Below are positions 50,903 to 60,862 of a DNA stretch of 64,000 nt, one piece after another; the stretch's first letter is position 1; the number at the start of each line of letters is the position of its first letter. Origin of the DNA: Ooceraea biroi (Eukaryota > Arthropoda > Insecta > Hymenoptera > Formicidae); contig NC_039512.1 of the NCBI RefSeq assembly GCF_003672135.1, positions 16,508,874-16,572,873 on the forward strand. Reading direction: 5' to 3'. The position numbers and the translations under genes are program-made. The notes under the pieces are model-generated. The model worked only from the letters and a program-made list of their open reading frames with translations, made no database searches and was not told the origin of the DNA.

Positions 50903-53867
50903 ATGATGGAGAACATTAAAGTGGCCATCAAGGTCAGGCCATTCATTAAGCGGGAAAAGGATGAAAATTTGCCTATTCAGTGGTCGGTTCACGGAAACAG
51001 CATCGTGGCTATTGACGCGAAGCTGAGAAAGCGGAGTGACGGATTCGGTACGTATAACGCCGACGTATCGAGATCTTAAGGGGGGAGCCTGCTTCAGAAC
51101 GCTGAAAATAAGGTATATTTTACGAATTGTTTTTCGAGAAACTATACAGCGGATCATTATAAAACTTTGATGCATTTATTAGTACACGTTTAAAGATAAA
51201 AAAAATTATTTTTTGATTTGAATATATCGCTTGTAGAGGTCGTCCTGGAGAAATCTTAGTGCAGCCGCGTCGCCGGCATTGCAAATTGCTGAGCATTCTC
51301 CTGCCTCCGAATTTCGTCTAAACTGAAAAATTGAAATATCTTCTCGTTATTTATGAATTCCCATCGTCGATGAACCAAAGAGAGAAGAAAAAAGTTGAAA
51401 AGTGCCAAAATGGTGGAGCTTAGAACACAAAAGTACGATTTTTAGGCAAAGTTGTTGAACTTTTTCATGCAAAAATAATTGTTTAACTTAATGTTTTTAT
51501 GAATATTAAAGGTTCATCGACGATGGGAATTCATAAATAACGAGAAAATATTTCAATTTTTCAGTTTGGATGAAATTTGGAGGCAGGAGAATGCTCACCA
51601 ATTTACAATGCCGGCTGCACTAAGATGCCTCCAGGACGACCTCTACAGGCGATATATTCAAATAAAAAAATAATTTTTTTATCTTTAAACATGTACTAAT
51701 AAATGCATCAAAGTTTTATAATGATCCGCTGTATAGTTTCTCCAAAAACAATTCGTAAAATTATACCTTATTTTCAGCGTTCTGAAGCAGGCTCCCCCCT
51801 TAAGATGCACAGAACTCGGAGTCTGTAAGAGTAAACACCGATCGGTCGCTTACAGATCAAACTGTACAGTTTGAAGCAACGTTGTTCCACTCGTCCTATT
51901 TGGAAGCGACCGATCGGTGTTTACATATCGCATTCGTCTCGAAAATCGCCGTATAAGACACGTGTATGTCTATGCTTTGAACTGTCTCCCGGTCTTTGTC
52001 CGATGGTTTCCCTCCAACACTTACGTGTCTATCTCGCGTTTCAAATAAGAGAAGCTGGCTGCATGATGTGGCCAAGAAAGGTTTATTCCGATTTCTGCGC
52101 GTAGAGGAGTCGATCGTGTGTTATATTACTTGGGTGAAGATTACAGAAGTGTGCAAATTTACTAGAATATAATTCCGTCGGTCAACATCTAATAAACCTG
52201 CTCACTTTTGTAATTTTCACGCAAGTAATATGATACACAATCGACCGCCAAGTTGCGCATGTAGACGCTCGTTTTTTTTCTTCTGTTTATCGTCTTTCAT
52301 CCCTGATGGGATCCATGGCTATGTTGATGTACGACTTGCGATGTCCTATTTGCAGATCGCGTTTTCGATGCGAGTGCCACTAATGAGAACGTGTTCAGCA
52401 CGATTGTAAAGCCTATCGTCGACGCTGCCGTCAATGGATTTAATGGCACAGTGTGCGCCTATGGACAGACTAGTTCAGGCAAAACCTATACTATGATAGG
52501 TACCTCGAAGGAACCTGGTATAATACCGTTGGCGGTCGATCACATTTTCGACGCAGTAGCCAACACCCCAGAACGCGAATTTTCATTGAGGTTGTTATTT
52601 AGCAAAAAGTCCTGAAAATTATCTTATCTGTTTTTGAAGAAATTCTTTTATCTGAACAAGTATAGACGCACTGTTAAAAGTTTTGTAACGTTTTAATTAT
52701 GCATGTAACTTTTCAGAGTATCCTACTTCGAGATATACAATGAAAGAGTCAACGATCTCCTGAGCGAGAATGTAGTGGAACTCAAAATGTACAAAGACAC
52801 AAACGACCAGGTGTTCGTGAAGTGCACGGAGAAGGTTGCGAACAGTCCAGAGAACGTTATGATAATAATGAACGAGGGCAATACGAACAGGAGGATAGGA
52901 AAGACGAACATGAACGAGTGTAGCAGCAGGAGCCACACAATATTTCGAATTGTAAGAATGCCAGTTTTTCTTTTTTCTAATTTCTAATTTTTGCGTGTGA
53001 AATATTTTATGAAATTATTGTAAAAATATTTAACCGAAAATGTCAGTAACAATCTATGCATTGTTATAGACGATCGAGAGTCGAGAAGCTGAGGCTGACT
53101 CGGATGGTGCAACACAAGTGGCGCAGTTAAATCTGGTGGATCTCGCTGGCTCGGCGAGAGCGCGGCAAACAGGTGCCACTGGCGTGCGTTTTAAGGAGGG
53201 ATGCCACATTAACTGGTCCCTGTCCACGTTGGCGTTTGTAATCAAGCGACTGAGCGAGTCGCAAGGCGCTCAGAGATACATAAACTTCCGCGACAGCAAA
53301 TTGACGAGATTGCTTCAGACTTCGCTGGGCGGAAACGCTATAACGGCAATAATATGCACGGTAACACCGGCCGCGCTGAACGAAACTCGACGCACACTAT
53401 CGTTAGTACTTCATATACTTTTGGTTATAATTTGTTTAAATAATTGGCACATGTATAGCGTAACATGCTTTGATGATACTATTTCATTGTTTAGGTTTGC
53501 GTCCAAGGCTAGAAACATCAAAAATAAGCCTCAAGTGAACGAAGTCATGTCCGACGGTGTACTTATGAAACGTTACGCAAACCAGATTAATGAGATGAAA
53601 GCAGAATTAGAGGTAAATGTTATATTTACAACAAAAAAATAAGATGAAGACTTTTGTACAAGACGATTACTTTATGTATCTATGTGCTTATAAAATGAGT
53701 TTACTTCTACGCAGCAAGCGAAACGAGCTGGGCCGACGGAGTTTCTGGAAACCGAGGTTCTGAGAGCTAAGATGCAAGAAATGGATCGCATCAATCGGTA
53801 TCTTGAGAAGTGTATCAAGATGTTGCAAGCTCGGATAGTCAACGATGATAGTCGCAACAACGCGTAA
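50903..53867 (+). CDS. CENP-E-like kinesin motor, truncated after the motor domain
   Basis: Six plus-strand exons give 405 residues: 50903-51047, 52356-52590, 52717-52951, 53070-53401, 53495-53612 and 53715-53867. All phases agree. It begins MMENIKVAIKVRP. The P-loop GQTSSGKT is at 85-92, FEIYNERVNDLL follows, switch I NECSSRSH is at 193-200, and the motor ends in FASKARNIKNKPQVNE with a short neck coil. P-loop position and the KNKPQVNE neck place it with CENP-E (kinesin-7). Switch II reads LVDLAGSA where kinesins have DLAGSE (A at 234), and INKSL is INWSL (W at 254). CENP-E proteins are normally thousands of residues; this frame stops after the neck, and tail-like sequence downstream is out of frame and disrupted. 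It is either a short kinesin with an impaired motor or a recent pseudogene. Confidence 0.8.
51080..51799. mobile_element. 720-bp inverted-repeat element at a TTAA site (piggyBac-like MITE)
   Basis: Terminal repeats GGGGGGAGCCTGCTTCAGAA and their reverse complement extend over about 290 bp per arm, separated by a spacer of about 140 bp. TTAA flanks both ends (51076-51079 and 51800-51803), as expected for piggyBac-type integration. No transposase. It lies inside kinesin intron 1, 32 bp after the exon 1 edge. Confidence 0.8.
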
Positions 53868-53935
53868 TCGCGTAATCCCAGCATACAGCGAAAAGAAGAG
53901 AAACCTGATGTGTATATCCCTGCTTAAAAAGAACG

Positions 53936-54668
53936 ATAGAATCAGATAGAAAAAAATCTATCTGATTGAATCGTGTTTTTGGTTCGTAAATTTCAGATTA
54001 CGTATCTGAAATATTTGATAGGTTTTCTATAATTCTCTATCGTTTATATAGTATTGCTTAGATATAGTTTTTAATCGACTTCTATTGGATCGTGCTTTAT
54101 CAAAAATCTATCTGATTGAATCGTGTTTTTGGTTCGTAAATTTCAGATTACGTATCTGAAATATTTGATAGGTTTTTTATAATTCTCTATCGTTTATATA
54201 GTATTGCTTAGATATAGTTTTAATCGACTTCTATCGGATCGTGCTTTATCAAAATTAATAATATTCTATCGTCTATTTAATCGTCAATTGCAGATTGTTT
54301 ATCTAAACTAGTTGATGGATTTTCTATAGTTCTCTATCGTTTTTATCATATAGCTTAGATATCGTTTTTATCATATAGCTTAGATATCGTTTTTAATCAA
54401 TTTCTATCTGATTGTGCTTTATTAAAAGTTACTTTTAATCTGATTGTGCTTTATTAAAAGTAACTTTTAATAAAGCACAATCAGATTAAAAGTAACTTTT
54501 AATAAAGCACAATCAGATTAATAGTAACTTTTAATAAAGCACAATCAGATAGAAATTGATTAAAAACGATATCTAAGCTATATGATAAAACCGATAGAGA
54601 ACTATAGAAAATCTATCAACTATTTTAGATAAACAATCTGAAATTTACGGTTTAAATACACGATAGAA
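53936..54668. repeat. Nested tandem plus inverted repeat (foldback) inside the kinesin tail
   Basis: A unit of about 150 bp starting AATCTATCTGATTGAATCGT is repeated at 53955 and 54105, with a diverged third copy near 54255. The last copy is then mirrored by an inverted copy (about 54465-54665) around a core of alternating AAAGTAACTTTTAATAAAGC palindromes. The sequence on either side looks like remnants of one kinesin coding exon, so this is an insertion. Confidence 0.8.
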
Positions 54669-54669
54669 T

Positions 54670-56105
54670 ATGTACAAGCCGATCATGTCGTCGATTAACG
54701 AGATGTCACTCGACAAGTCGCTCAACGGATCATCCAATTACCGTTTATAGTACCTATTACCGAAGCAATGTGAGGTGAGTCGATTTTTACATGATGCAAG
54801 CTTGCAAATATTTATCGATTAATGAGGCAATAAAATAAAAATCAAAATATTGAAACTGAAACTACACTAAATTACACTAAATTACAGCATCGAATCGAGA
54901 AATCATATGTTGTATTATTTTCGCAGCGTTCCAAACTGCTTATGCCGTCTTCGAGCCGGAGCTTATGGAGAACGAGGAGGAATTCGTTGCAGAACGATGA
55001 AGATTCAGCGTTGAAGAATGAGATCGAGAAGCTTCAGGGAGACTTGTCCGCGCAGGAATCCACAGTTGATTGGTTGCAGAAGGAGGTCCCGCGCGTGCAA
55101 CAGCTTCTGGAGGAAAAAGATCGCGACGGGGATGCGTTGAGACAGAGGATCAGCCTCGAGGCGCAGGAGATGATCAAGAGTAAGAGCCGAGTTCCAGATG
55201 AAGCTGAAAACGGAGAGGGAGGCGTACAACATGCGGATAGAGGAGCTCGCGCGTCTCGATCGACTCGATCAAAGCGAAAAAAATATGGAGCTAACGAACA
55301 ACATCGAGGGTCTCGAAGCTAATCGGAAACAGCTGGAGAACATCATCGACTTGAAGACTAACGAACTGATGAGGAGCAATCAGTTATTCAGAAAATGCAG
55401 ACCGAATCGGAACAACTCATGAACTCCTTTTCTTTCTCCAATTTTTGTGTTATATCGTCCTGTAAAAAATGGGACAATATAATGTGGCAGTAGTATTGAA
55501 CGACTAACACACTTGCATGTATTTTCATTTCTTCCATTTTCAGGACAGAAACATTGATTGCACGAACAAAATTCCAGCATTGCCTATTGTCTATTCACTA
55601 TAAACTTCTTCCCGTCTATTATAACAAAATATAAGACTATTAAAACTGTTTTCTTCGATAAATCTAGTTATATCACGTTGTGCTTATTTGCTGATCTTTG
55701 TTTACATTTGTTGCACCTTTCCTTAATCATGCTGAGAATTGTCAGCTACAATTACTGGACATTTCTATTTTGCTATTCTAAAATAAAAATAGCTAATGTT
55801 TTAATCAAAGCTGGAATTTAATTAATTAATTAATTACATTTTGGCTTTGATTAAAACATTAGTTATTTTTATTTTAGAATAGCAAAATAGAAAGGAATGT
55901 CCAGTGATTGTAGCTGATCGTTCTTAGTATGCAGAGCAAATAAGCACAATGTGATGTAACTAGATTTATCGAAGAAAACAGTATTAAAAGTCTTATATTT
56001 TGTTATAATGGACAGAAAAAAGTTTATAGTGAATAGACAATAGGCAATGCTGGAATCTGATGCCACAGGTGAGAAAAGTCGGAGATTCAAACGTGACAGT
56101 GTGTA
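54670..56105 (+). pseudogene. Decayed CENP-E coiled-coil tail exons
   Basis: Coding remnants continue the kinesin. SSINEMSLDKSL occurs at about 54688-54725. An exon from 54927 (after TTTTCGCAG) encodes LKNEIEKLQGDLSAQE and WLQKEV-type coiled coil. Near 55185 the coil moves to a second frame (FQMKLKTEREAYNMRIEEL), and near 55375 to a third segment (EQSVIQKMQTESEQL). A further acceptor at about 55541 precedes a short exon that is split by the foldback element at 55569-56056; the remainder ends GEKSRRFKRDSV and a stop at about 56105. Two frameshifts and two insertions make a functional tail unlikely. Confidence 0.6.
55569..56056. mobile_element. 488-bp foldback element
   Basis: ATTCCAGCATTGCCTATTGT at the left is mirrored at the right by ACAATAGGCAATGCTGGAAT. 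The arms run about 240 and 225 bp around a small TTAATTAATTAATTA loop, with a few mismatches and one longer gap. No coding potential. It interrupts a kinesin-tail exon remnant. Confidence 0.85.
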
Positions 56106-56441
56106 ACGAAAAATTTCTTGCGTTCCTATTGCTTTCAGTTTTCACTTTTCCTATCAAAAATTAAAATTTTTATGATCTTTAGAAGCGCGAAATGTATCGA
56201 AAACTTTGTTTTTATCGATGACACGATGTTAAAATCGTGATATCAAATCTTGTAGCTCAGTTGTCAGAACCGTGAAAATTAAAAAATGTATAATGAAAAA
56301 TGTATATGATATATCGTCGAAAATTATTTTATAGTTCTACAGAATGTATCGGACAGATGTCAAAAATTTTAGCACATTTTACAGTGTTATTCTTCGCCTT
56401 TGACGTCATAAGTCACAGTGTACCTTAAAGATAGTCGACTT

Positions 56442-56462
56442 TATATATATATATATATATAT
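56442..56462. repeat. (TA)n short tract
   Basis: About ten TA units between the kinesin tail remnants and the PPAN-like fragment. Confidence 0.8.
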
Positions 56463-56577
56463 CATTTTATTACAACTATTTTGCAAGTTTTAATTATTTC
56501 AATTTACTTGTCGAGTTTTGCTTTCTTTGATTCGTATCTCGCTATGTGTTTGTGTACTGACATAAGTATCATATAAT

Positions 56578-56790
56578 TTATTTAATATTTAATATTATAA
56601 TATCTTTGTCAGGTTCTTCTCCCACTTCTTCACGATAATATTGCGTGTCGTCATCTTCGTCTAACTCGCTCTTTTCGACTTTTCTTTTGCAATTTTCTTC
56701 GTCGTACGTATTCACACTGACTACAGCTGTAGTCCAGTTAGCGCTGCGAATGCTACGAAACACTTTAGCCTTTTTCTTTCTTTTTCATCA
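56578..56790 (-). pseudogene. PPAN/Peter Pan-like C-terminal fragment
   Basis: The minus-strand frame includes KRKKKAKVFRS, then SELDEDDDTQYYREEVGEEP near its end. The acidic patch followed by YYREEVGEEP resembles the DDDIEYFCQAVGEAP block close to the C-terminus of the ribosome-biogenesis protein PPAN (SSF1). In-frame stops lie just upstream and no Brix-domain exon is visible nearby. It is probably a fragment of a lost or retroposed copy; the match is short. Confidence 0.3.
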
Positions 56791-57196
56791 GAGAAATGTT
56801 GAAAGTTCGCGCATCGCGTTTTTCTGTATAACAATTTAGAAACTATTATCATCCCGATATTCGTCGGTCTTGCGAACAGCGTACAAAGAAATAAAGTGCA
56901 TAATAATTGTAAAATTGTTAATGTTTCTATCGAGTTGAGTGAAGTGTGTGGAAGGGCCCTTTTGATTTGCGATGGCCCCGAGCGCGCCAAATTTTGACAA
57001 GTTGATTGGTGAACTTTAAATCTTTCCCGTTTAAGCGAGACCATCCCCACCACGTGCTACCAACTACCAAACTCAGTTTCTGACATCGATTGTCTTTCCT
57101 TGCGTGAGTCGTTCGATGGTTCGAGCTAACAACCTTCTATTCAGCTGCAACATGTCGCGTAAGCATCGTATTATCATCAAATATTAATAATATATA

Positions 57197-58482
57197 TTAG
57201 GTTGTTCATTAAGTTCTGCGGTTTTTTTGCTCTAAATTAAAACATAAATCTATTGTACTTACACATTTATTCAATCTAGAATGTATTGTTCATCTTGATC
57301 GACCACCTTCTGCCAACGTTCTGGAAGAGACATAATGCCGCGTTTGTAGAAGTCGCGCGACTTCTGCGCGAAAAAGTCCTCCAAGTACGTTTGAATATCG
57401 TCCACTGAATTAAAGCGCTGCCCGTCGAGATTGTTTTGGAGTGACCGGGACAGATGGTAATCCGACGACGCAAGGTCTGGGGAGTACGGTGGGTGCTGCA
57501 TGACTTCCCAGCCAAAGCACTTCAACTTCTTCTTGGTCACCAAAGCAGTGTGTGGTTTGACGTTGTCGTGGTGGAAGACAACGCCCTTCCTGTTCGCCAA
57601 TTCCGGCCGCTTCTCCGCCACTGCCTGCTTCAATTTTTCTAACTGAGCGCAATGCTTCTCGGCGTCGATGGTCCGACCGCGCGGAAGCAGCTCGAAGTAC
57701 AGGACGCCTCGCCAATCCCACCACACGCTCAGCATCACTTTCTTCGGATGCAAATCCGCTTTGGCAACCGATTGTGACGACTCACCCGGACCGCACCATG
57801 ACCGCTTGCGTCGAATGTTGTTATATACCACCCATTTTTCATCTCCCGTGACCACCCGTTTGAGAAAGGCCTCCAGCGAGTTCCATTTCAGCAGGGATTC
57901 ACAGATCATGACGCGGTCCAAAATGTTCTTTTCGGTGAGCTCGTGAGGGACCCAAACATCTGCTTTTTTCGACATCCCAAGTCGTTTTAATCGCTGCGCA
58001 ACCGTTGTATGGGCGATGTCGAAGCGCTCCGCGATCTCCCGCGTCGTCAGGTGTCGGTCTGCTTTGATCGCGGCCACGATTTGGTCGTCGTCAGTGGTGG
58101 ATGGACGACCGGAGCGAGCAGCATCGGAGACGTTCACATCTCCGGAACGAAAGCGCGCAAACCAACGCTGACAAGTGTCAGCGCTTATGGCCGAGTCCCC
58201 GTACACGCCACATATCTCACGTTGCGCGTCCGTCGCTTTTACTCCTTTGCGGAAGAAAAATAGCAAAATGTGCCGAAAATGCACCTTTTGATCCTCCATT
58301 TTCAATGAATAGCGCGTGCACACAACACGTCAAAACACAACAAAGACTCTGGCGAAATGTCAAGCGTTGTCTAACCTGTCACGGAGTATGCGGCAATCCG
58401 CGGTTCAGGCGATGCATGCTATCTTTTTCAATGGACAAACGCTATCTATCGAGAAAACCGCAGAACTTAATGAACAACCTAA
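57197..58482 (-). mobile_element. Full-length mariner element A (mellifera-like), 1286 bp
   Basis: Terminal inverted repeats starting TTAGGTTGTTCATTAAGTTC are identical for 29 bp at both ends. Both ends are flanked by TA (57195-57196 and 58483-58484), the mariner target duplication. The element carries one uninterrupted transposase frame on the minus strand. The perfect terminal repeats indicate recent insertion. Confidence 0.95.
57271..58299 (-). CDS. Mariner transposase A, intact frame (342 aa)
   Basis: Starts at the in-frame ATG at 58299 (MEDQKVHFRHILLFFFRKG) and ends at 57271 without stop or frameshift. The N-terminal paired-type helix-turn-helix region contains ARSGRPSTTDDD; WVPHEL follows. 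The DD34D triad is complete: TGDEKW, HHDN and SSDY, with exactly 34 residues between the second and third aspartates. The usual YSPDLAPSDYHLF reads YSPDLASSDYHLS, two substitutions at well-conserved positions that may weaken activity. The N-terminal block is closest to the mellifera subfamily (Apis mariner). Codons are more GC-rich than in neighbouring DNA. Confidence 0.93.
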   Translation of the reverse strand: MEDQKVHFRHILLFFFRKGVKATDAQREICGVYGDSAISADTCQRWFARFRSGDVNVSDAARSGRPSTTDDDQIVAAIKADRHLTTREIAERFDIAHTTVAQRLKRLGMSKKADVWVPHELTEKNILDRVMICESLLKWNSLEAFLKRVVTGDEKWVVYNNIRRKRSWCGPGESSQSVAKADLHPKKVMLSVWWDWRGVLYFELLPRGRTIDAEKHCAQLEKLKQAVAEKRPELANRKGVVFHHDNVKPHTALVTKKKLKCFGWEVMQHPPYSPDLASSDYHLSRSLQNNLDGQRFNSVDDIQTYLEDFFAQKSRDFYKRGIMSLPERWQKVVDQDEQYILD

Positions 58483-58555
58483 TACATGACAGAATATTAT
58501 ACATTATAAATATAATTATTTTTATTAGTATTATTATTATTATTATTATTTTCAG

Positions 58556-58811
58556 GCGACGACGAAATGAATGGGTTGGAAGAGTCGGCAAATCAGCTGC
58601 GGAGTTTGATACTGCTGCTGCAGAAGATGCGAAACCTGATACAATTGCTGTTGCCGCTGCTACAAGAGGAACAGTCGGCAGGAACAATAGATGAAACGAT
58701 CGAAACAGCAGCAATAATTGTAAAAACGGCAGTGGCAATCACCAGAGCAGCCGCAGCACTAACAACACTTGCAGCAACAGTCCTAATAACAGCAGCAGCG
58801 ACAGGAACATA
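58556..58811 (+). pseudogene. Unrecognised exon between two mariners, with one in-frame stop
   Basis: Bounded by an acceptor (TTATTTTCAG) and a donor (AACATA/GTATGT). In the frame RRRNEWVGRVGKSAAEFDTA the exon is open except for one TGA (…VGRNNR, stop, NDRNSSNN…), then reads on as N/S-rich sequence to the donor with consistent phase. Beyond element B, an acceptor at 60170 would add NSG and a stop. The Asn/Ser/Arg-rich text suggests the C-terminus of an RNA-binding-type protein, but I do not recognise the family. The stop could be a CGA-to-TGA transition. Confidence 0.35.
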
Positions 58812-58822
58812 GTATGTAACTA

Positions 58823-60108
58823 TTGGGTCGTCCGGAAAGTTCGTGCCGATTTTGAAGGAAAATTCAAAGGCAACATTTTTTTATGTCGATAAATATTTAT
58901 TGACTTATGTATGCACCGTTTTGTTTCACAACCTTTGTCCATCTTTCACGCAACTGGAAGATTCCATTCTCCCAGAACTTCTTAGGTTTCTCGGCGAAAA
59001 ACTCCTCAAGGTGGTTTTTTATGTCGATCAAAGAGTCGAAGTTCTTGCCGCTAAGAGAATTTTGCACAGACCTAAATAAGTGAAAGTCTGAAGGTGCAAG
59101 GTCTGGTGAATACGGTGGGTAAGGTAGCACATCCCAGCCAAACTCCAACAATTTTTGTCGGGTAGTCAAAGAAACATGAGGTCTGGCATTGTCCTGATGG
59201 AACACGACGCCCTTCCTATTAGCTAATTCTGGACGTTTTTCCTGAATCGCTGTCTTTAATTCGTCCAGTTGCGAGCAGTACTTATCTGCATTTATCGTTT
59301 GGTTGTGTGGTAGGAGCTCATAATATAGGATTCCTTTCCAATCCCACCAGACACAGAGCATGACTTTTTTTGGATGAAGGCCGGCTTTCGAAATGGTTAA
59401 TGCTGGTTCATTTCGCTTACCCCAGGGTCTTTTTCGTTCTACATTGTTGTAAATGATCCATTTTTCGTCACCCGTCACTAATTGCTTCAAAAATGGTACG
59501 TTTTCGTTGCGCTTGTACAGCGAGTCGCAGATGGAAATGCGATCCATTAAATTTTTTCGGCCAAATTATGCGGAACCCATACATCATGGCGACTTACGTA
59601 ACCAAGCTTCACTACATGATCGTGGACAGTGGTTTTCGATATTTTCAGTATCTCTGCTAATTCACGTGTCGTGTAGCGCGGGTTATTCTCGATCAGTGTC
59701 TTGATTTGGTCATCATCAGTAGTAGAGGGTCTGCCCGAGCGTTCTTGGTCTTTAAGGTTAAAATCACCAGCTCTAAACTTAGCGAACCACTTACGTACGG
59801 TTCTTTCAGCTAAAGCGCCTTCTCCGTAAACAGAACATATCGAATTTGTTGCTTGTGAGGCATTTTTGCCTTTCCGGTAATAGAAAAGCATCAAGTGTCT
59901 AAAATGTTCTTTGTTTTCTTCCATTTTCAAAAGAGTACAAAACTGACACGAATCAATTTATCTGAAACAACTGTTTTCCTAAAGATGCGTTGAAATGTCA
60001 CCTTTAAGCATATGTATATAAATCGTATGTTTTCAATAACATTGATATATTCAGACATGTTCCAACGTCATCTATTAAAAATCGGCACGAACTTTCCGGA
60101 CGACCCAA
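58823..60108 (-). mobile_element. Full-length mariner element B, 1286 bp
   Basis: Terminal repeats starting TTGGGTCGTCCGGAAAGTTC are identical for 31 bp at both ends and are flanked by TA (58821-58822 and 60109-60110). It is in the same orientation as element A and the same length, but differs in terminal repeats and in transposase sequence, so it is not a duplicate. Confidence 0.95.
58897..59924 (-). pseudogene. Mariner transposase B with a single frameshift
   Basis: The first frame (start ATG at 59924, MEENKEHFRHLMLFYYRKGK) runs through ERSGRPSTTDDD and WVPHNLAEK and then meets a stop at 59547-59549. The second frame resumes at once (MDRISICDSLYKR) and continues to the stop at 58897. The break falls in a run of A/T and is explained by one lost base. 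All catalytic blocks survive (TGDEKW, HQDN, APSDFHLF, with DD34D spacing). It could be a real disabling mutation or a homopolymer error. Confidence 0.9.
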
Positions 60109-60716
60109 TATTTTCCGTGTTTCTATTGTTTATTTTATGTTATGTATATTTTATTTATTTATCTTTACAGAACAGTGGTTAGCCATATTTTCACACGTTC
60201 AGCAATTAACGTTACAAAACATAATTTATTTTTTTTATTTCGTGCATGCAATGATGTAAAGTTAAGGAATTCAAATCGAAGGATTATACGTTCGAAATTC
60301 TCTTGGTTCCATGTATGCGAGAAGAATTAATATTATTTAAGCAAAAATCGAGCCGAACTGTTTCACTGACTTAATGATATTGCGTACGTTGACGTATCAA
60401 TTATGCACACGGGGGCGCGTGTAAACGTGTGTCCGTATTACGAGGGCGTAAGAATCTAAATACAACGGTGGAATGTGGCGGAACGTGTTTCGGCTATTTT
60501 TAGACCGGCTGAGTCGAAAATACACCCACCGCGGATTAAATATAGCTGGATGTGCGTGCGAGTACACGGAATGCAGTATACGGCGGCGACGCGGCACGCT
60601 AACGTCGACCGACGTCGCAACGAAGAGCGACGTACGAATCGCGTGTCGCGCTCGTTCGCTCGCAATGTTCAGATTGAGATATAAATATCCTAAGTCGAAC
60701 AAAAAATGTATAATTT

Positions 60717-60862
60717 TTTGGGTCAGCCAAAAGGTTCGGTCCGATTTTTGCGTCAAATTTTACTTTATTGCACTCACGAATTATTCATCAATTATTGCTG
60801 GTGATTACTTGGTTGATGAATAATTTGTTTCTATTGAATGCAATAAAATAAAATTTGATACG
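60717..60862. mobile_element. Solo mariner-type end followed by a small hairpin
   Basis: TTTGGGTCAGCCAAAAGGTT is a typical mariner terminal repeat, but no matching right end or transposase follows. Next comes a foldback of TCAAATTTTACTTTATTGCA with its reverse complement ending at about 60862. Confidence 0.45.

Noticed and set aside
58101..58694. 197-codon plus frame across the mariner A end
   Set aside because: It is the antisense of the transposase fused by chance to intron and exon sequence.
58567..58812. 81-codon frame MNGLEESANQLRS in the orphan exon
   Set aside because: The frame RRRNEWVGR looks more protein-like and its phase fits the donor and the downstream exon; this one ends in Ala/Thr-rich repeat-like text.
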